Source: CADEED01 sp963842515
GTDB lineage: Bacteria > Pseudomonadota > Gammaproteobacteria > Steroidobacterales > Steroidobacteraceae
Length of the DNA stretch: 64,000 nt
Assembly (NCBI GenBank): GCA_963842515.1
Contig: CAWJGO010000002.1
Location: forward strand, 310,001-374,000
Reading direction: 5' to 3'
Within the stretch, counting starts at the first letter, position 1. Every line of letters begins with the position of its first letter. Under the pieces are notes generated by a model. It worked only from the letters and a program-made list of their open reading frames with translations. It searched no databases and was not told the DNA's origin. Made by a program: the position numbers and the translations under genes. Positions 56,504 to 64,000 of the stretch are shown here, piece by piece.

Positions 56504-57253
56504 CTAGATCGACGCGCCCATCAATCTCGACGCCGTCGCCACCCACCAGGGCGAGTTCCAGAGAAGCTCCGTGGCGATCATCCACGGCAGCATGAGTGCG
56601 AGCCCGATCAGATACGCGGAATGCGGGCGGCCGAGGCGGATCGTGTCATAGATGAGCACCGGGGCGAGCAGCAGGAGCATGTACGCGTGTGGTGCCAGCG
56701 GACTGTCTGGAAACGTGGTCGGCAGCCAGGACATGCGGGCGAACGCAGCGGTCGTCGCGGGAATGATGGTGAGGATCATCATGCGCTTGTGCGTTTCGCA
56801 GTCCGTCTTGCGGCTGAGAATGGCCCACAGGAAGAACACCGAGAAATAAAGGATCGCCCGGCCCTGATGCAGGAGGGTGTTGGCCCCGGCCGGAATTTGT
56901 CCGAGTGAGACGCGCTCGTCGAATCGCCAGATCGTCACCGCAACCATCGCCGCGACCACGGCGGGTCCGAGTACCAGTGACGTGAGCCCCAACCTCTTAT
57001 GCCATGCAGTTCTCCCGAGGGCCACCAGAGTGGTTTGTGTCAATAGCATCCCGAGCCAGGCGACGATCAGCGCCGCATGGATGTGAACGACGAGTGGTGG
57101 ATTTCGCCGCACGCCCGTCAGGATTTCCACGGACCTGGGCCCAAACCCGACGATCGCGGTGACCAGCAACAACGCGGCCATCGCCACGTAAATCCAGCGA
57201 TCGACCAGGCTTTGGTCGACCGCCGGTCGGACGAGAGTGATTGCCACCGTCAT
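56504..57253 (-). CDS. seven-helix hypothetical membrane protein
   Basis: The 249-residue inner-membrane protein has about seven hydrophobic segments (WIYVAMAALLLVTAIVGFG, HAALIVAWLGMLLTQTTLVA, ILYFSVFFLWAILSRK). Conserved-looking histidines lie in VVHIHAALIV, TAWHKRLGL and ETHKRMMIL, a pattern seen in heme-b membrane proteins. I do not recognise a named family. The start at 57253 was chosen because the preceding codons are compositionally unlike a membrane protein. It is divergent from the methyltransferase gene. Confidence 0.75.
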   Translation of the reverse strand: MTVAITLVRPAVDQSLVDRWIYVAMAALLLVTAIVGFGPRSVEILTGVRRNPPLVVHIHAALIVAWLGMLLTQTTLVALGRTAWHKRLGLTSLVLGPAVVAAMVAVTIWRFDERVSLGQIPAGANTLLHQGRAILYFSVFFLWAILSRKTDCETHKRMMILTIIPATTAAFARMSWLPTTFPDSPLAPHAYMLLLLAPVLIYDTIRLGRPHSAYLIGLALMLPWMIATELLWNSPWWVATASRLMGASI

Positions 57254-57399
57254 GATCGGTCGAGCGTAACCACGACCAGTGGCAGCTTCAAGCGCCGCCT
57301 GCGAATCTTTCGCGGTCAATCGATGGCTGTTAGATCGAAGGCGGGCTTTGCGCGCCATTCGCCGCGCCGTATTCTCCGTGCGCGGCGAAACGATGGGAG

Positions 57400-58155
57400 A
57401 TGAACTGCGTGCCGGGGGCGACTTACGACGAGCTTGGGAAAGGGTACGCGGTGCAGCGCCGCGCGGATGCGCGTATCGGCTCGGTGATCTGCTCGGCGCT
57501 CGGTGATGCACGAACTGTTGTCAATGTCGGGGCGGGAACAGCCGCTTACGAACCGACCGATCGCATCGTGCTGGCAGTTGAGCCCTCGAGCATGATGATC
57601 AGCCAGCGGCCGCAGGGCGCGGCGCCGTGCGTGCGCGGATCCGCGGAGGCGCTGCCTCTGGACGCCGGCACCTTCGACGCCGCCATGGCTTTGCTGACGA
57701 TCCATCACTGGTCGGACTGGCGCGCGGGCGTCAGAGAAATGCGCCGTGTGGCGCGGCGGCGCGTCGTGCTGTTCACCTTCGACGCGGAAGCCACTGACTT
57801 CTGGCTGACGCGCGACTACTTCCCCGCTTTGATAGAGCTCGATCGCCAGATCATGCCGTCGCTTGAAGAGCTGGCAAACGAACTCGGCGAATTCCAGGCC
57901 ACACCCGTACTCGTTCCCCACGATTGCACAGACGGCTTTCTCGGCGCTTATTGGCGCAGGCCTCAGATCTATCTGGATTCGCGCGCCCGCAGTTCGATGT
58001 CCCCATTCGCAAAGATCGACGCCACCGAGGGTCTTAGACGACTGACAGGTGACCTCGAAAGCGGTGCCTGGCGCGAGCGCTACGCCGATCTTCTCGGATT
58101 CGACGCGCTGGATGTCGGTTATCGGCTGTTGCGGTGGGAAATGAATACACCCTAG
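57400..58155 (+). CDS. class I SAM-dependent methyltransferase
   Basis: The 251-residue soluble protein is a UbiE/SmtA-type methyltransferase. Motif I appears as VVNVGAGTAAYEPTDRIVLA, post-I Glu in VEPSSMMISQRP, and RGSAEALPLDAGTFDAAMAL, then REMRRVARRRVVLFTF. This layout fits a small-molecule methyltransferase, but the acceptor is unknown. Upstream, 146 bases separate it from the divergent membrane protein. The next gene on the same strand is 129 bases away. Confidence 0.87.
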   Translation: MNCVPGATYDELGKGYAVQRRADARIGSVICSALGDARTVVNVGAGTAAYEPTDRIVLAVEPSSMMISQRPQGAAPCVRGSAEALPLDAGTFDAAMALLTIHHWSDWRAGVREMRRVARRRVVLFTFDAEATDFWLTRDYFPALIELDRQIMPSLEELANELGEFQATPVLVPHDCTDGFLGAYWRRPQIYLDSRARSSMSPFAKIDATEGLRRLTGDLESGAWRERYADLLGFDALDVGYRLLRWEMNTP

Positions 58156-58284
58156 ATGAACGGCGCGCACTGGAAGCGCGGCCGCAAGCTTCGGTGCCGT
58201 TCCTGACGGCACCTGCGAATGATCCAATACGTGCTTGATGCACGCTCCTAAAATGGAAGTGAACGTGACCAGAGGGGGTTTGTC

Positions 58285-59616
58285 TTGATCCTCAGGACCA
58301 TCGCAATCGCCTGCCTGTTTTCTTTGGGCGCAAACGCCGCCGAAGACCAGGCCCAGCGCTTCAAGATCGCGCCGCGTGTCGCGCACCATCAGCACCTGCT
58401 GGGCCCAACGGCGCTGGCCGCCGTGCTCGCGCGGCGTGAGGGCGGGCTGCCGCTGGTCACGCTGCCTGCGGACCTTCAGGCCGCGATCAAACGCCGCGAA
58501 GAGGCGTCCGGGCAAACCAACCCCAGCGACATTTATGCCGAGCACGCGCTGCTGCTCGATCTGTCCAATGGCAACCGCTGGGTGAAAGGGCGCGAAGCGG
58601 CACAGGCTATGGCCTCCCGGTACAGCCGCGACACGCATTTCCTGCCGGTGAGTTTTGGGCAGGCTGGCTCACTCGCACACATAGAAGGTGTGATCCGATC
58701 CGGCGAATCGACCACCGACGAGATGAACTTCAGCTTCGTGCTGAACAAGAACGCTGCCGGCGTCTGGCAGATTCTCGTCGAGAACACGACGCTCAAGACG
58801 CCGCCTGACTACACAGCGCCCGTCGCGGCCGAAGATTTGATCCGGGACATGGACATGTCGGGCATCCGTCAAGCCGTGGTCATGTCGCTGGGCTACACGC
58901 TCGGCCGCTCGCCGACGCCCAGCGATGGCGAATTCGACCGGGTCCAGGCAGAGAACAACTGGAACGTCGAGCAGGCCAAGCTGTTTCCGGGCCGCTTGAT
59001 TGTCTTTTGCGGCGTGAATCCGCTGCGCGACTACGCGGTGAAGGAAATCGAGCGGTGCGCAAAGTTACCGTCGGTCCGCGGTATCAAGCTGCATCTCGCC
59101 AATTCGAACGTCGATGTCCGCAACGCCGAGCATCTGGAAAAACTGCGCCAGATCTTCCGCGCCGCCAATGCGCGCAAGCTCGCGATCATGGCGCACGTCT
59201 GGGTGCGCGGAGAGTATGGGCGCGAGCAATCGCAGATCTTCCTGGACAAAGTTCTGCCAGAGGCGCCCGACGTGACGGTGCAGATCGCGCACCTTGCCGG
59301 CGCGGGGCCGGGCTACGGGCCCGACGAAGCACTCGCCGTTTTCGCGGAGGCGATTGGCGGGAAGGATCCGCGGACTAATAACCTTTATTTCGACCTAACC
59401 ACGGTGGTGACGGATGACACCGGCGTCGAGACCGCGGATTTGATCGCCAAGCGCCTGCGGCAGATCGGGCTGCGTAAGATCCTATTCGGCTCCGACATGA
59501 TCATCCCCTCGAATCCCGGGCCGACGAAGCAGTGGGCAACCTTCAAGCGAGTGATGCCGCTGACGAACGCAGAGCTTCAGGTGATTGCGAAGAACGTCGC
59601 GCCCTATGTCCGGTGA
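58285..59616 (+). CDS. exported amidohydrolase with inserted NTF2-like domain
   Basis: The 443-residue protein has a signal peptide (about 1-18, ending ANAAE). The metal-binding HHQHLLGP (about 34-41) is the first strand of an amidohydrolase barrel. An NTF2/SnoaL-like segment follows at about 70-170 (YAEHALLLDLSNGNRWVKGR, TTDEMNFSFVLNKNAAGVWQ). The barrel then resumes (GIKLHLANSNVDVRN, KLAIMAHVWVRGEYGRE, ILFGSDMIIPSNPG). It starts at TTG with GAGGGGG upstream. The substrate is unknown; the inserted domain may shape the pocket. Confidence 0.82.
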   Translation: MILRTIAIACLFSLGANAAEDQAQRFKIAPRVAHHQHLLGPTALAAVLARREGGLPLVTLPADLQAAIKRREEASGQTNPSDIYAEHALLLDLSNGNRWVKGREAAQAMASRYSRDTHFLPVSFGQAGSLAHIEGVIRSGESTTDEMNFSFVLNKNAAGVWQILVENTTLKTPPDYTAPVAAEDLIRDMDMSGIRQAVVMSLGYTLGRSPTPSDGEFDRVQAENNWNVEQAKLFPGRLIVFCGVNPLRDYAVKEIERCAKLPSVRGIKLHLANSNVDVRNAEHLEKLRQIFRAANARKLAIMAHVWVRGEYGREQSQIFLDKVLPEAPDVTVQIAHLAGAGPGYGPDEALAVFAEAIGGKDPRTNNLYFDLTTVVTDDTGVETADLIAKRLRQIGLRKILFGSDMIIPSNPGPTKQWATFKRVMPLTNAELQVIAKNVAPYVR

Positions 59617-59649
59617 CAGGCATCGGGGCGGGAGATTAAAGTCGCGGGC

Positions 59650-60426
59650 ATGATGTCCGCAGGCAGCTTCAGAGGCAGCGAGCGCGAGCTTCGCCGCTTC
59701 TCCGGCGCACGAGCCGTTCACGTGTCGCACGTGGGTCTGCGCACGATCGACGCCCACCGGCATGACTGGCCTAACCTCACCATCTATTTGACCGGCGCCT
59801 TCACAGAACATTTCGAAGACGGTGAGCTGCGCATCACCGGACCATCCGCCATCGTGCATCCGGCGGGTGGCGAACACGCCAACCACATCGCGGCGGAGGG
59901 TCTCGAGACTTTCGGGGTCATGTTCGATCCGGCATGGCTAACTAATGCGGGCTTCGACGCGAAGTGCGACCGTCCGAGGTACTGGCTTGGTGGCAACGCC
60001 GCTGCCGCGGCGCGCCAGCTTGCGTCCGAATGGATGCGGCCCGGTTCGACTGAAGGACAACTGGCCGCGTCGACCAGGCGGTTCTTCGAAGTGGCGATGT
60101 CGAGCTCAGTGCAGCGCAACCCTGCGTGGCTGAGAGCCGTCTCGAACGATCTCGAGGCACGCGATCCTGACGACACGCGGGCCATTGCCCATCGCCTCCG
60201 CCTCAATCCCGCCTGGCTCGCGCGCGCTTATCGCGCCAGCACCGGCGAAGGGATGCAGGAGACTGTCCGGCGCAAGCGCATCGAAAGGGCGATTCCGCTA
60301 CTGCGCTCGCCGACTTTGCAGCTCGCGGAAGTCGCCCAACAAGCAGGCTTCTGCGATCAGGCGCACATGAACCGATGCTTCCGCGCAGTTCTCGGCTGCA
60401 CACCAGGGGTCATGAGAGCGGCGTGA
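59650..60426 (+). CDS. AraC-family transcriptional regulator
   Basis: The 258-residue protein has an N-terminal cupin-like sensing domain (AHRHDWPNLTIYLTGAFTEH) and a C-terminal AraC double HTH. The second HTH reads QLAEVAQQAGFCDQAHMNRC with FRAVLGCTPGVMR at the end. It converges on the esterase gene, whose stop is six bases away, and follows the amidohydrolase by 33 bases. It may control either of these. Confidence 0.88.
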   Translation: MMSAGSFRGSERELRRFSGARAVHVSHVGLRTIDAHRHDWPNLTIYLTGAFTEHFEDGELRITGPSAIVHPAGGEHANHIAAEGLETFGVMFDPAWLTNAGFDAKCDRPRYWLGGNAAAAARQLASEWMRPGSTEGQLAASTRRFFEVAMSSSVQRNPAWLRAVSNDLEARDPDDTRAIAHRLRLNPAWLARAYRASTGEGMQETVRRKRIERAIPLLRSPTLQLAEVAQQAGFCDQAHMNRCFRAVLGCTPGVMRAA

Positions 60427-60432
60427 TTGCCG

Positions 60433-61584
60433 CTATTGCTTGGGATACTCGCGCCACACCCACTGAAGCGCCTGCGGCAGCGTCTGCTCGCGCACTTTCT
60501 TGTCGCAGTGGCCGGAGTCCAACGCGTAGACGTACTGGTATTGATAACCCTTGTCCTTCAACACCTTCGCCATGCGGTGGTTAGCCACCACCCAGTCGTG
60601 CATGTCGTCGCGCATCACGTTCGGGTTGTAGAGGTCGCGGTCGCCTACGTGCATCCAGATGCGGATGGGCTTCGGCTTCGCTTTAGGGAGAATCGAAGTG
60701 TGGTATTCCCAGGCGCCGCCCGGCATCGCCGCGCTGAAAGGCCACTGCTGGTTCACGAAGGTGCCGGAGTAGCTGATGACTTTGGAGTACCACTGCGGGT
60801 GGGTCCACGCCATGGTGAACGCCGCCGCCGCGCCCGAACTGCATCCCATGACGGCGCGGCCGTCAGCTTTGCGTGTGAGCTTCACGTTCGCATTCTTCTC
60901 CACCGCCGGCAGCACCTCCGCCTCGATGAATTCCGCGAACTTGCCGGACATCGTGTCGTACTCGAGCCCGCGCTGGCTGCCCTGCGCGTCGCCGCCGCCA
61001 TTCTGGATCATCACCGCGATCATGGCCGGCACGCGCTTCTGCGCGATCAGGTTGTCGAGGATGCGCGGCAGCGCGGGATCCACCTTGTCGATTGCCGGGC
61101 CATCGTGCGTGACGATGAACGGTGCCTTCGTGCCGCGCTCGTATTGCGCAGGAATGTAGACCGTGATGGTGCGCTGATAAGGCGCCGGGCGCGTTTCCAC
61201 GATCAGCGTCTTCGGGTTGGTGGGATTCACCGTTCCAAAGACATCGCGGCCGATGCCGGGATAGAACTTGCTGTCTTTCGAGTCCAGCGTGAACTGCTGG
61301 ACGGTGCCTCGAGGGACACCTTCGACGACGGTGAGCTCAGGAGCCGGTAGATAGTCAGGGCCGATGACGAAGTCGCCACCTTGATCAATGGGCGCGTTGA
61401 CTCCGTTACCGTGGACTTTGGTGAAGGGCGGGGCGCCGGGGCCATCGGGCGCGCGAGTCGGCGGCGCGGGACGGGCGGGCGGTGTGGCCGGCGAGGGCGC
61501 TACGACGGTCTGAGCCGCGGCGATCGAATGCGCCATCAGGCAGCCGATGGAAGCAATGAGCAGGAATTTGCGGGTGCTTGGCAT
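60433..61584 (-). CDS. exported esterase of the enterochelin esterase/esterase D group
   Basis: The 383-residue protein has a signal peptide (about 1-23) and a proline-rich linker (PPARPAPPTRAP). The alpha/beta-hydrolase domain follows: APFIVTHDGPAIDKVDPALP, the nucleophile elbow GCSSGAAAAF (Ser), and HVGDRDLYN and DSGHCDKKV for the acid and His. The group hydrolyses esters of small or sugar-linked acids. It is a single gene converging on the AraC regulator. Confidence 0.88.
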   Translation of the reverse strand: MPSTRKFLLIASIGCLMAHSIAAAQTVVAPSPATPPARPAPPTRAPDGPGAPPFTKVHGNGVNAPIDQGGDFVIGPDYLPAPELTVVEGVPRGTVQQFTLDSKDSKFYPGIGRDVFGTVNPTNPKTLIVETRPAPYQRTITVYIPAQYERGTKAPFIVTHDGPAIDKVDPALPRILDNLIAQKRVPAMIAVMIQNGGGDAQGSQRGLEYDTMSGKFAEFIEAEVLPAVEKNANVKLTRKADGRAVMGCSSGAAAAFTMAWTHPQWYSKVISYSGTFVNQQWPFSAAMPGGAWEYHTSILPKAKPKPIRIWMHVGDRDLYNPNVMRDDMHDWVVANHRMAKVLKDKGYQYQYVYALDSGHCDKKVREQTLPQALQWVWREYPKQ

Positions 61585-61698
61585 GGCGCGATCCTAGCCT
61601 GAATCCCGACACACTTGTCACTCCCAACCTTGAAGGCTTCGCGCCGAGACTCTCGACCAACGACAAGACGTCGTCAACGCAACCCGAAGGAGAAAGTC

Positions 61699-62154
61699 AT
61701 GGTCGATATCCTGCACAGAGTCGGCATCAAGGCGTCGATGGACAAGGTCAACCGGGTACTCGCCACGTGCGAAGGTCTGGCCGGCTGGTGGACCACTGAG
61801 ACGAGCGGCGACGCCAAGGCCGGTGGCATGCTCAAGTTCCGCTTCACGGCGGATGGTCAAGAGCTCGGCGTGTTCGACATCAAGGTGCTCGAGTTGACGC
61901 CCGGCAGGCGCGTGCTCTGGCAGGTGATCGAAGGCCCGCCCGAATGGGTCGGAACGAAGATCCGTTTTGATCTCAAGCAGGAAGGTGACTACGTCATCGT
62001 GCTCTTCAAGCACGAGGGCTGGAAGGAGCCGGTGGAGTTCATGCATCACTGCAGCACCAAGTGGGCGATCTTCCTCATGAGCATGAAGTCGCTGGTGGAA
62101 ACCGGAAAGGGTCAGCCTACGCCCAACGATGTCAAGGTCGGAGACTGGCACTGA
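61699..62154 (+). CDS. SRPBCC/AHSA1-like protein
   Basis: The 151-residue START-like helix-grip protein has DILHRVGIKASMDKVNRVLA, the AHSA1 loop GLAGWWTTETSGDAKAGGML, and VLELTPGRRVLWQVIEGPPE. AAGGAG precedes the ATG at 61699 by seven bases. These proteins bind hydrophobic ligands or co-chaperones; the partner is unknown. A strong hairpin follows its stop. Confidence 0.88.
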   Translation: MVDILHRVGIKASMDKVNRVLATCEGLAGWWTTETSGDAKAGGMLKFRFTADGQELGVFDIKVLELTPGRRVLWQVIEGPPEWVGTKIRFDLKQEGDYVIVLFKHEGWKEPVEFMHHCSTKWAIFLMSMKSLVETGKGQPTPNDVKVGDWH

Positions 62155-62172
62155 GAAGCGCGCGGGCGCCGT

Positions 62173-62209
62173 CGATGCCAGCAGTGGCTACTGCTGCTGA
62201 CTGGCATCG
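62173..62209 (+). terminator. nested hairpin between the SRPBCC and SRAP genes
   Basis: Outer arms CGATGCCAG (62173-62181) and CTGGCATCG (62201-62209) are perfect complements. Inner arms GCAGT and ACTGC pair again. It lies 19 bases after one stop and 32 bases before the next start. No T tract follows, so it may be a weak terminator or a processing site. Confidence 0.5.
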
Positions 62210-62240
62210 TCCTCTGGTGCGAATGAGGCACAATGCCGCG

Positions 62241-63170
62241 ATGTGCTACTCCGCCCAGATCCAGGCCGCGTACATGAAATATCTGCGCATGACCGGCGCG
62301 GAGATGGACGTCGACCAGTTCGTCGAGATCTTCGGTGCGCGCGTGTCGGATGCCAGCATCCGCATCCCGCGCGCCGTCGAGCGATGGTTCGATGAGCCCA
62401 AGAGTGAAGCCGAGCGGAAGATCAAGTCGTTCATCGATGAGCATCGCGCCGCCGAGATCACCAGACTCGAGCGCGAGGTGTTCGCGCAGACGAAGCGGCT
62501 CGCCGATGCTGAGCGCTCGCTCGCAGCCAAGCCGACCAAGGCCGCTGCCGAGAGCAAGCGCATCGCCGGTAGCAAGATCGAGAGCACGCTGACCCGGCTC
62601 GAACGGTTGAAGGCGACGAAACCTCATGTTGATGAGGCGCGCATCTTCCCCATGCACTACGCCCCCATTGTTCTGGAAGACGCAGGGCGGCGAGTGATGC
62701 GGTTGGCGCGCTATCACTGCCGCAAGGCGGGTGAGCGCGAGACCGTTGATCGACAGCTGCCCGGTCTCTACAACGCGCGGCGCGACAGCCTGGGAAAGTA
62801 TTGGCAAGGGTTATTCGGCGTGTCGCACGCCGTAATGATGGTCGAATCGTTCTTTGAGAACGTCCAGCGCGACGGCAAGAACCAGGTGCTGCACTTCGTG
62901 CCGCGCCCGGCGGACACCATGCTCATCGCGTGCCTGGTGGCGAGCTGGCAAGACCCGAAAGGCGGGCGGCCATTGTTGTCGTTCGCGGCAATCACAGATG
63001 AGCCGCCGGCGGAGGTAGCGGCGGCGGGGCATGATCGGATGATCATCAATTTGAAGCCTGAGCGTCTTCATGCGTGGCTCAGGCCCGAAGGCCGGTCGTT
63101 AGAGGATCTGCAGACGATCCTTGGCGATCGGCAGACGCCTTACTATGAGCACGAGGTGATGGCCGCGTAG
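62241..63170 (+). CDS. SOS-response-associated peptidase (SRAP/HMCES-like) with coiled-coil insertion
   Basis: The 309-residue protein begins MCYSAQIQ, exposing Cys2 after Met removal, the residue that crosslinks to abasic sites in SRAP proteins. The SRAP core is recognisable as RIFPMHYAPIVLED, LYNARRDSLGKYW, FAAITDEPP and GHDRMIINLKPE (active-site Asn and His). Residues about 45-135 are an extra helical, charged insertion (AERKIKSFIDEH, RLADAERSLAAKPTKAAAES). This long subtype exists in other proteobacteria. The start at 62241 was chosen for Cys2. It should protect or process abasic DNA. Confidence 0.88.
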   Translation: MCYSAQIQAAYMKYLRMTGAEMDVDQFVEIFGARVSDASIRIPRAVERWFDEPKSEAERKIKSFIDEHRAAEITRLEREVFAQTKRLADAERSLAAKPTKAAAESKRIAGSKIESTLTRLERLKATKPHVDEARIFPMHYAPIVLEDAGRRVMRLARYHCRKAGERETVDRQLPGLYNARRDSLGKYWQGLFGVSHAVMMVESFFENVQRDGKNQVLHFVPRPADTMLIACLVASWQDPKGGRPLLSFAAITDEPPAEVAAAGHDRMIINLKPERLHAWLRPEGRSLEDLQTILGDRQTPYYEHEVMAA

Positions 63171-63352
63171 CAGCTCGTGGCGCCAGTGTTGTCTGTCATG
63201 AGCGGCTGCAACATTTCCACTCGCAGTGGTGCCCAGACACCGCTGACGCTCGGTGTCGATCGCTACCGTGGTCCAATGCCGACACGTAGCGGTCGAATGC
63301 TGGGGTGGCGCGAACCCCCGGCAGATGGCATCGTCTCCGATGAAAGGCGGTC

Positions 63353-64000
63353 ATGTTGAACAAGCGACTCACATTTCGGATTGGTCTGGGCATCATCGCC
63401 ATTGCCTTGCTCGGCTTTGGCGCCTGGATTCTCTCGCTGCCCAACGCGCCGATCGTCGAAGCTCCGCCGCGCGTGCCGCAAGCGGAATACGACGCCACGC
63501 TTGCGGCTCTCAAGCCTCCCAAACGCCAGCGCCCGTTGATTGCGATCATCGGCGCCAACGCGGGAACCGAGACCACCGACTATCTGATGCCGTACGGCAT
63601 CCTGAAGCGCGCCGACGTGGCGGACGTGATGGCGCTCGCGACGGAGCCGGGACCGGTGAATCTGTATCCGGTGTTCAAGGTCGAGCCGCAGGCGACGAGC
63701 GCCGACTTCGATGCGCAGCATCCCGACGGCGCGGACTTTGTGCTCGTACCCGCCATGAAACGCACCGACGATCCGGCGGTCCTGCAATGGATCAAGGGCC
63801 AGCACGAGAAGGGCGCCACGATCATCGGCGTGTGCGCCGGCGCGCTCGTGGTGGCGAATACCGGGTTGCTCGATGGCCATCGCGCCACGACGCACTGGTA
63901 CTACCTCGACGACCTGCTCAAACAGCATCCCAGCATTCAATACGTGCGCGACAGGCGGATCGTGGTGGATAGGCGTGTGGCGACGACCACGGGGATCTCT
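63353..64000 (+). CDS. membrane-anchored DJ-1/PfpI-family protein, 3' end beyond window
   Basis: The first 216 codons are open to the window end. An N-terminal signal-anchor helix (about 9-29; IGLGIIAIALLGFGAWILSL) precedes a DJ-1/PfpI domain with IAIIGANAGTETTDYLMPYG and the nucleophile Cys in IIGVCAGALVVANTGLLDGH, followed by ATTHWYYLDDLLKQHP. That order recalls GlxA-type regulators with an AraC HTH at the C-terminus; whether one follows lies outside the window. The membrane anchor is unusual for GlxA. Confidence 0.8.
   Translation, partial: MLNKRLTFRIGLGIIAIALLGFGAWILSLPNAPIVEAPPRVPQAEYDATLAALKPPKRQRPLIAIIGANAGTETTDYLMPYGILKRADVADVMALATEPGPVNLYPVFKVEPQATSADFDAQHPDGADFVLVPAMKRTDDPAVLQWIKGQHEKGATIIGVCAGALVVANTGLLDGHRATTHWYYLDDLLKQHPSIQYVRDRRIVVDRRVATTTGIS

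Noticed and set aside
1..64000. CRISPR array, tRNA, rRNA, prophage or insertion sequence
   Set aside because: No regularly spaced repeats, no tRNA-like T-loop sequences with stems, no transposase or phage protein were found on either strand. The short palindromic repeats are dispersed, not arrayed.

Overview
The window reads as a chromosomal stretch of a GC-rich, Gram-negative gammaproteobacterium. The mix of a TonB-dependent receptor inside an aromatic-acid operon, a DUF1552/DUF1592 cytochrome pair, HutF-type histidine degradation and many hybrid sensor kinases recalls Steroidobacteraceae/Nevskiales-like soil bacteria. That placement is an inference from gene content; no rRNA or single-copy marker gene is present. 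No phage, plasmid, insertion sequence, CRISPR array, tRNA or rRNA was seen. Coding density is high, and many genes overlap by 1-4 bases in translationally coupled operons.

Layout. 0-0.7 kb holds the frame-broken 5' part of an RND efflux adaptor gene. 0.8-2.1 kb holds an HD-type (p)ppGpp hydrolase-like gene and a rhomboid protease. 2.1-5.3 kb is a leftward arsenic operon, arsR-arsN2-arsC-aquaporin, that ends in an unusual ATP-grasp ligase gene. 5.6-8.8 kb holds small and hypothetical genes, a haloperoxidase-like exported protein and a duplicated DUF1428 protein. 8.9-14.1 kb is histidine utilisation (hutI-hutG-hutU leftward, hutF divergent). 14.3-24.4 kb is a signalling block: a YfiR-like protein coupled to a hybrid kinase, a GAF kinase, a solitary Hpt protein, a REC-GGDEF-EAL protein and an MHYT kinase. 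24.4-29.5 kb carries the DUF1552/DUF1592 pair, cytochrome c' and cytochrome b561.

31.7-44.2 kb is the centrepiece: one rightward, tightly packed operon with a complete protocatechuate 4,5-cleavage pathway. Its order is ligK-ligU-oxidoreductase-ligJ-ligI-ligA-ligB-ligC-MetE-like-TonB receptor-pobA-MFS. 4-Hydroxybenzoate is taken up (TonB receptor, MFS symporter), hydroxylated to protocatechuate (PobA), ring-opened (LigAB), oxidised to 2-pyrone-4,6-dicarboxylate (LigC), hydrolysed (LigI), tautomerised (LigU), hydrated (LigJ) and cleaved to pyruvate and oxaloacetate (LigK). A divergent LysR regulator with two helix-turn-helix modules probably controls it.

44.3-64 kb is a mixed accessory region: a YdeI protein, a BON-domain protein interrupted by a one-base slip in a repeat, a GH-A glycosidase, a kinase, a fatty-acid desaturase, a MarR-GNAT fusion with a perfect operator, a DUF2182/DUF899 pair, a TPR regulator, an amidohydrolase with an inserted NTF2-like domain, an AraC regulator, an esterase, an SRAP protein and the start of a DJ-1/PfpI gene. 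Three copies of one palindromic repeat family (around 30.3, 44.25 and 52.2 kb) abut or enter gene 3' ends. Two decayed fragments of carbohydrate-active genes (17.3-17.7 and 55.7-55.9 kb) point to gene loss.
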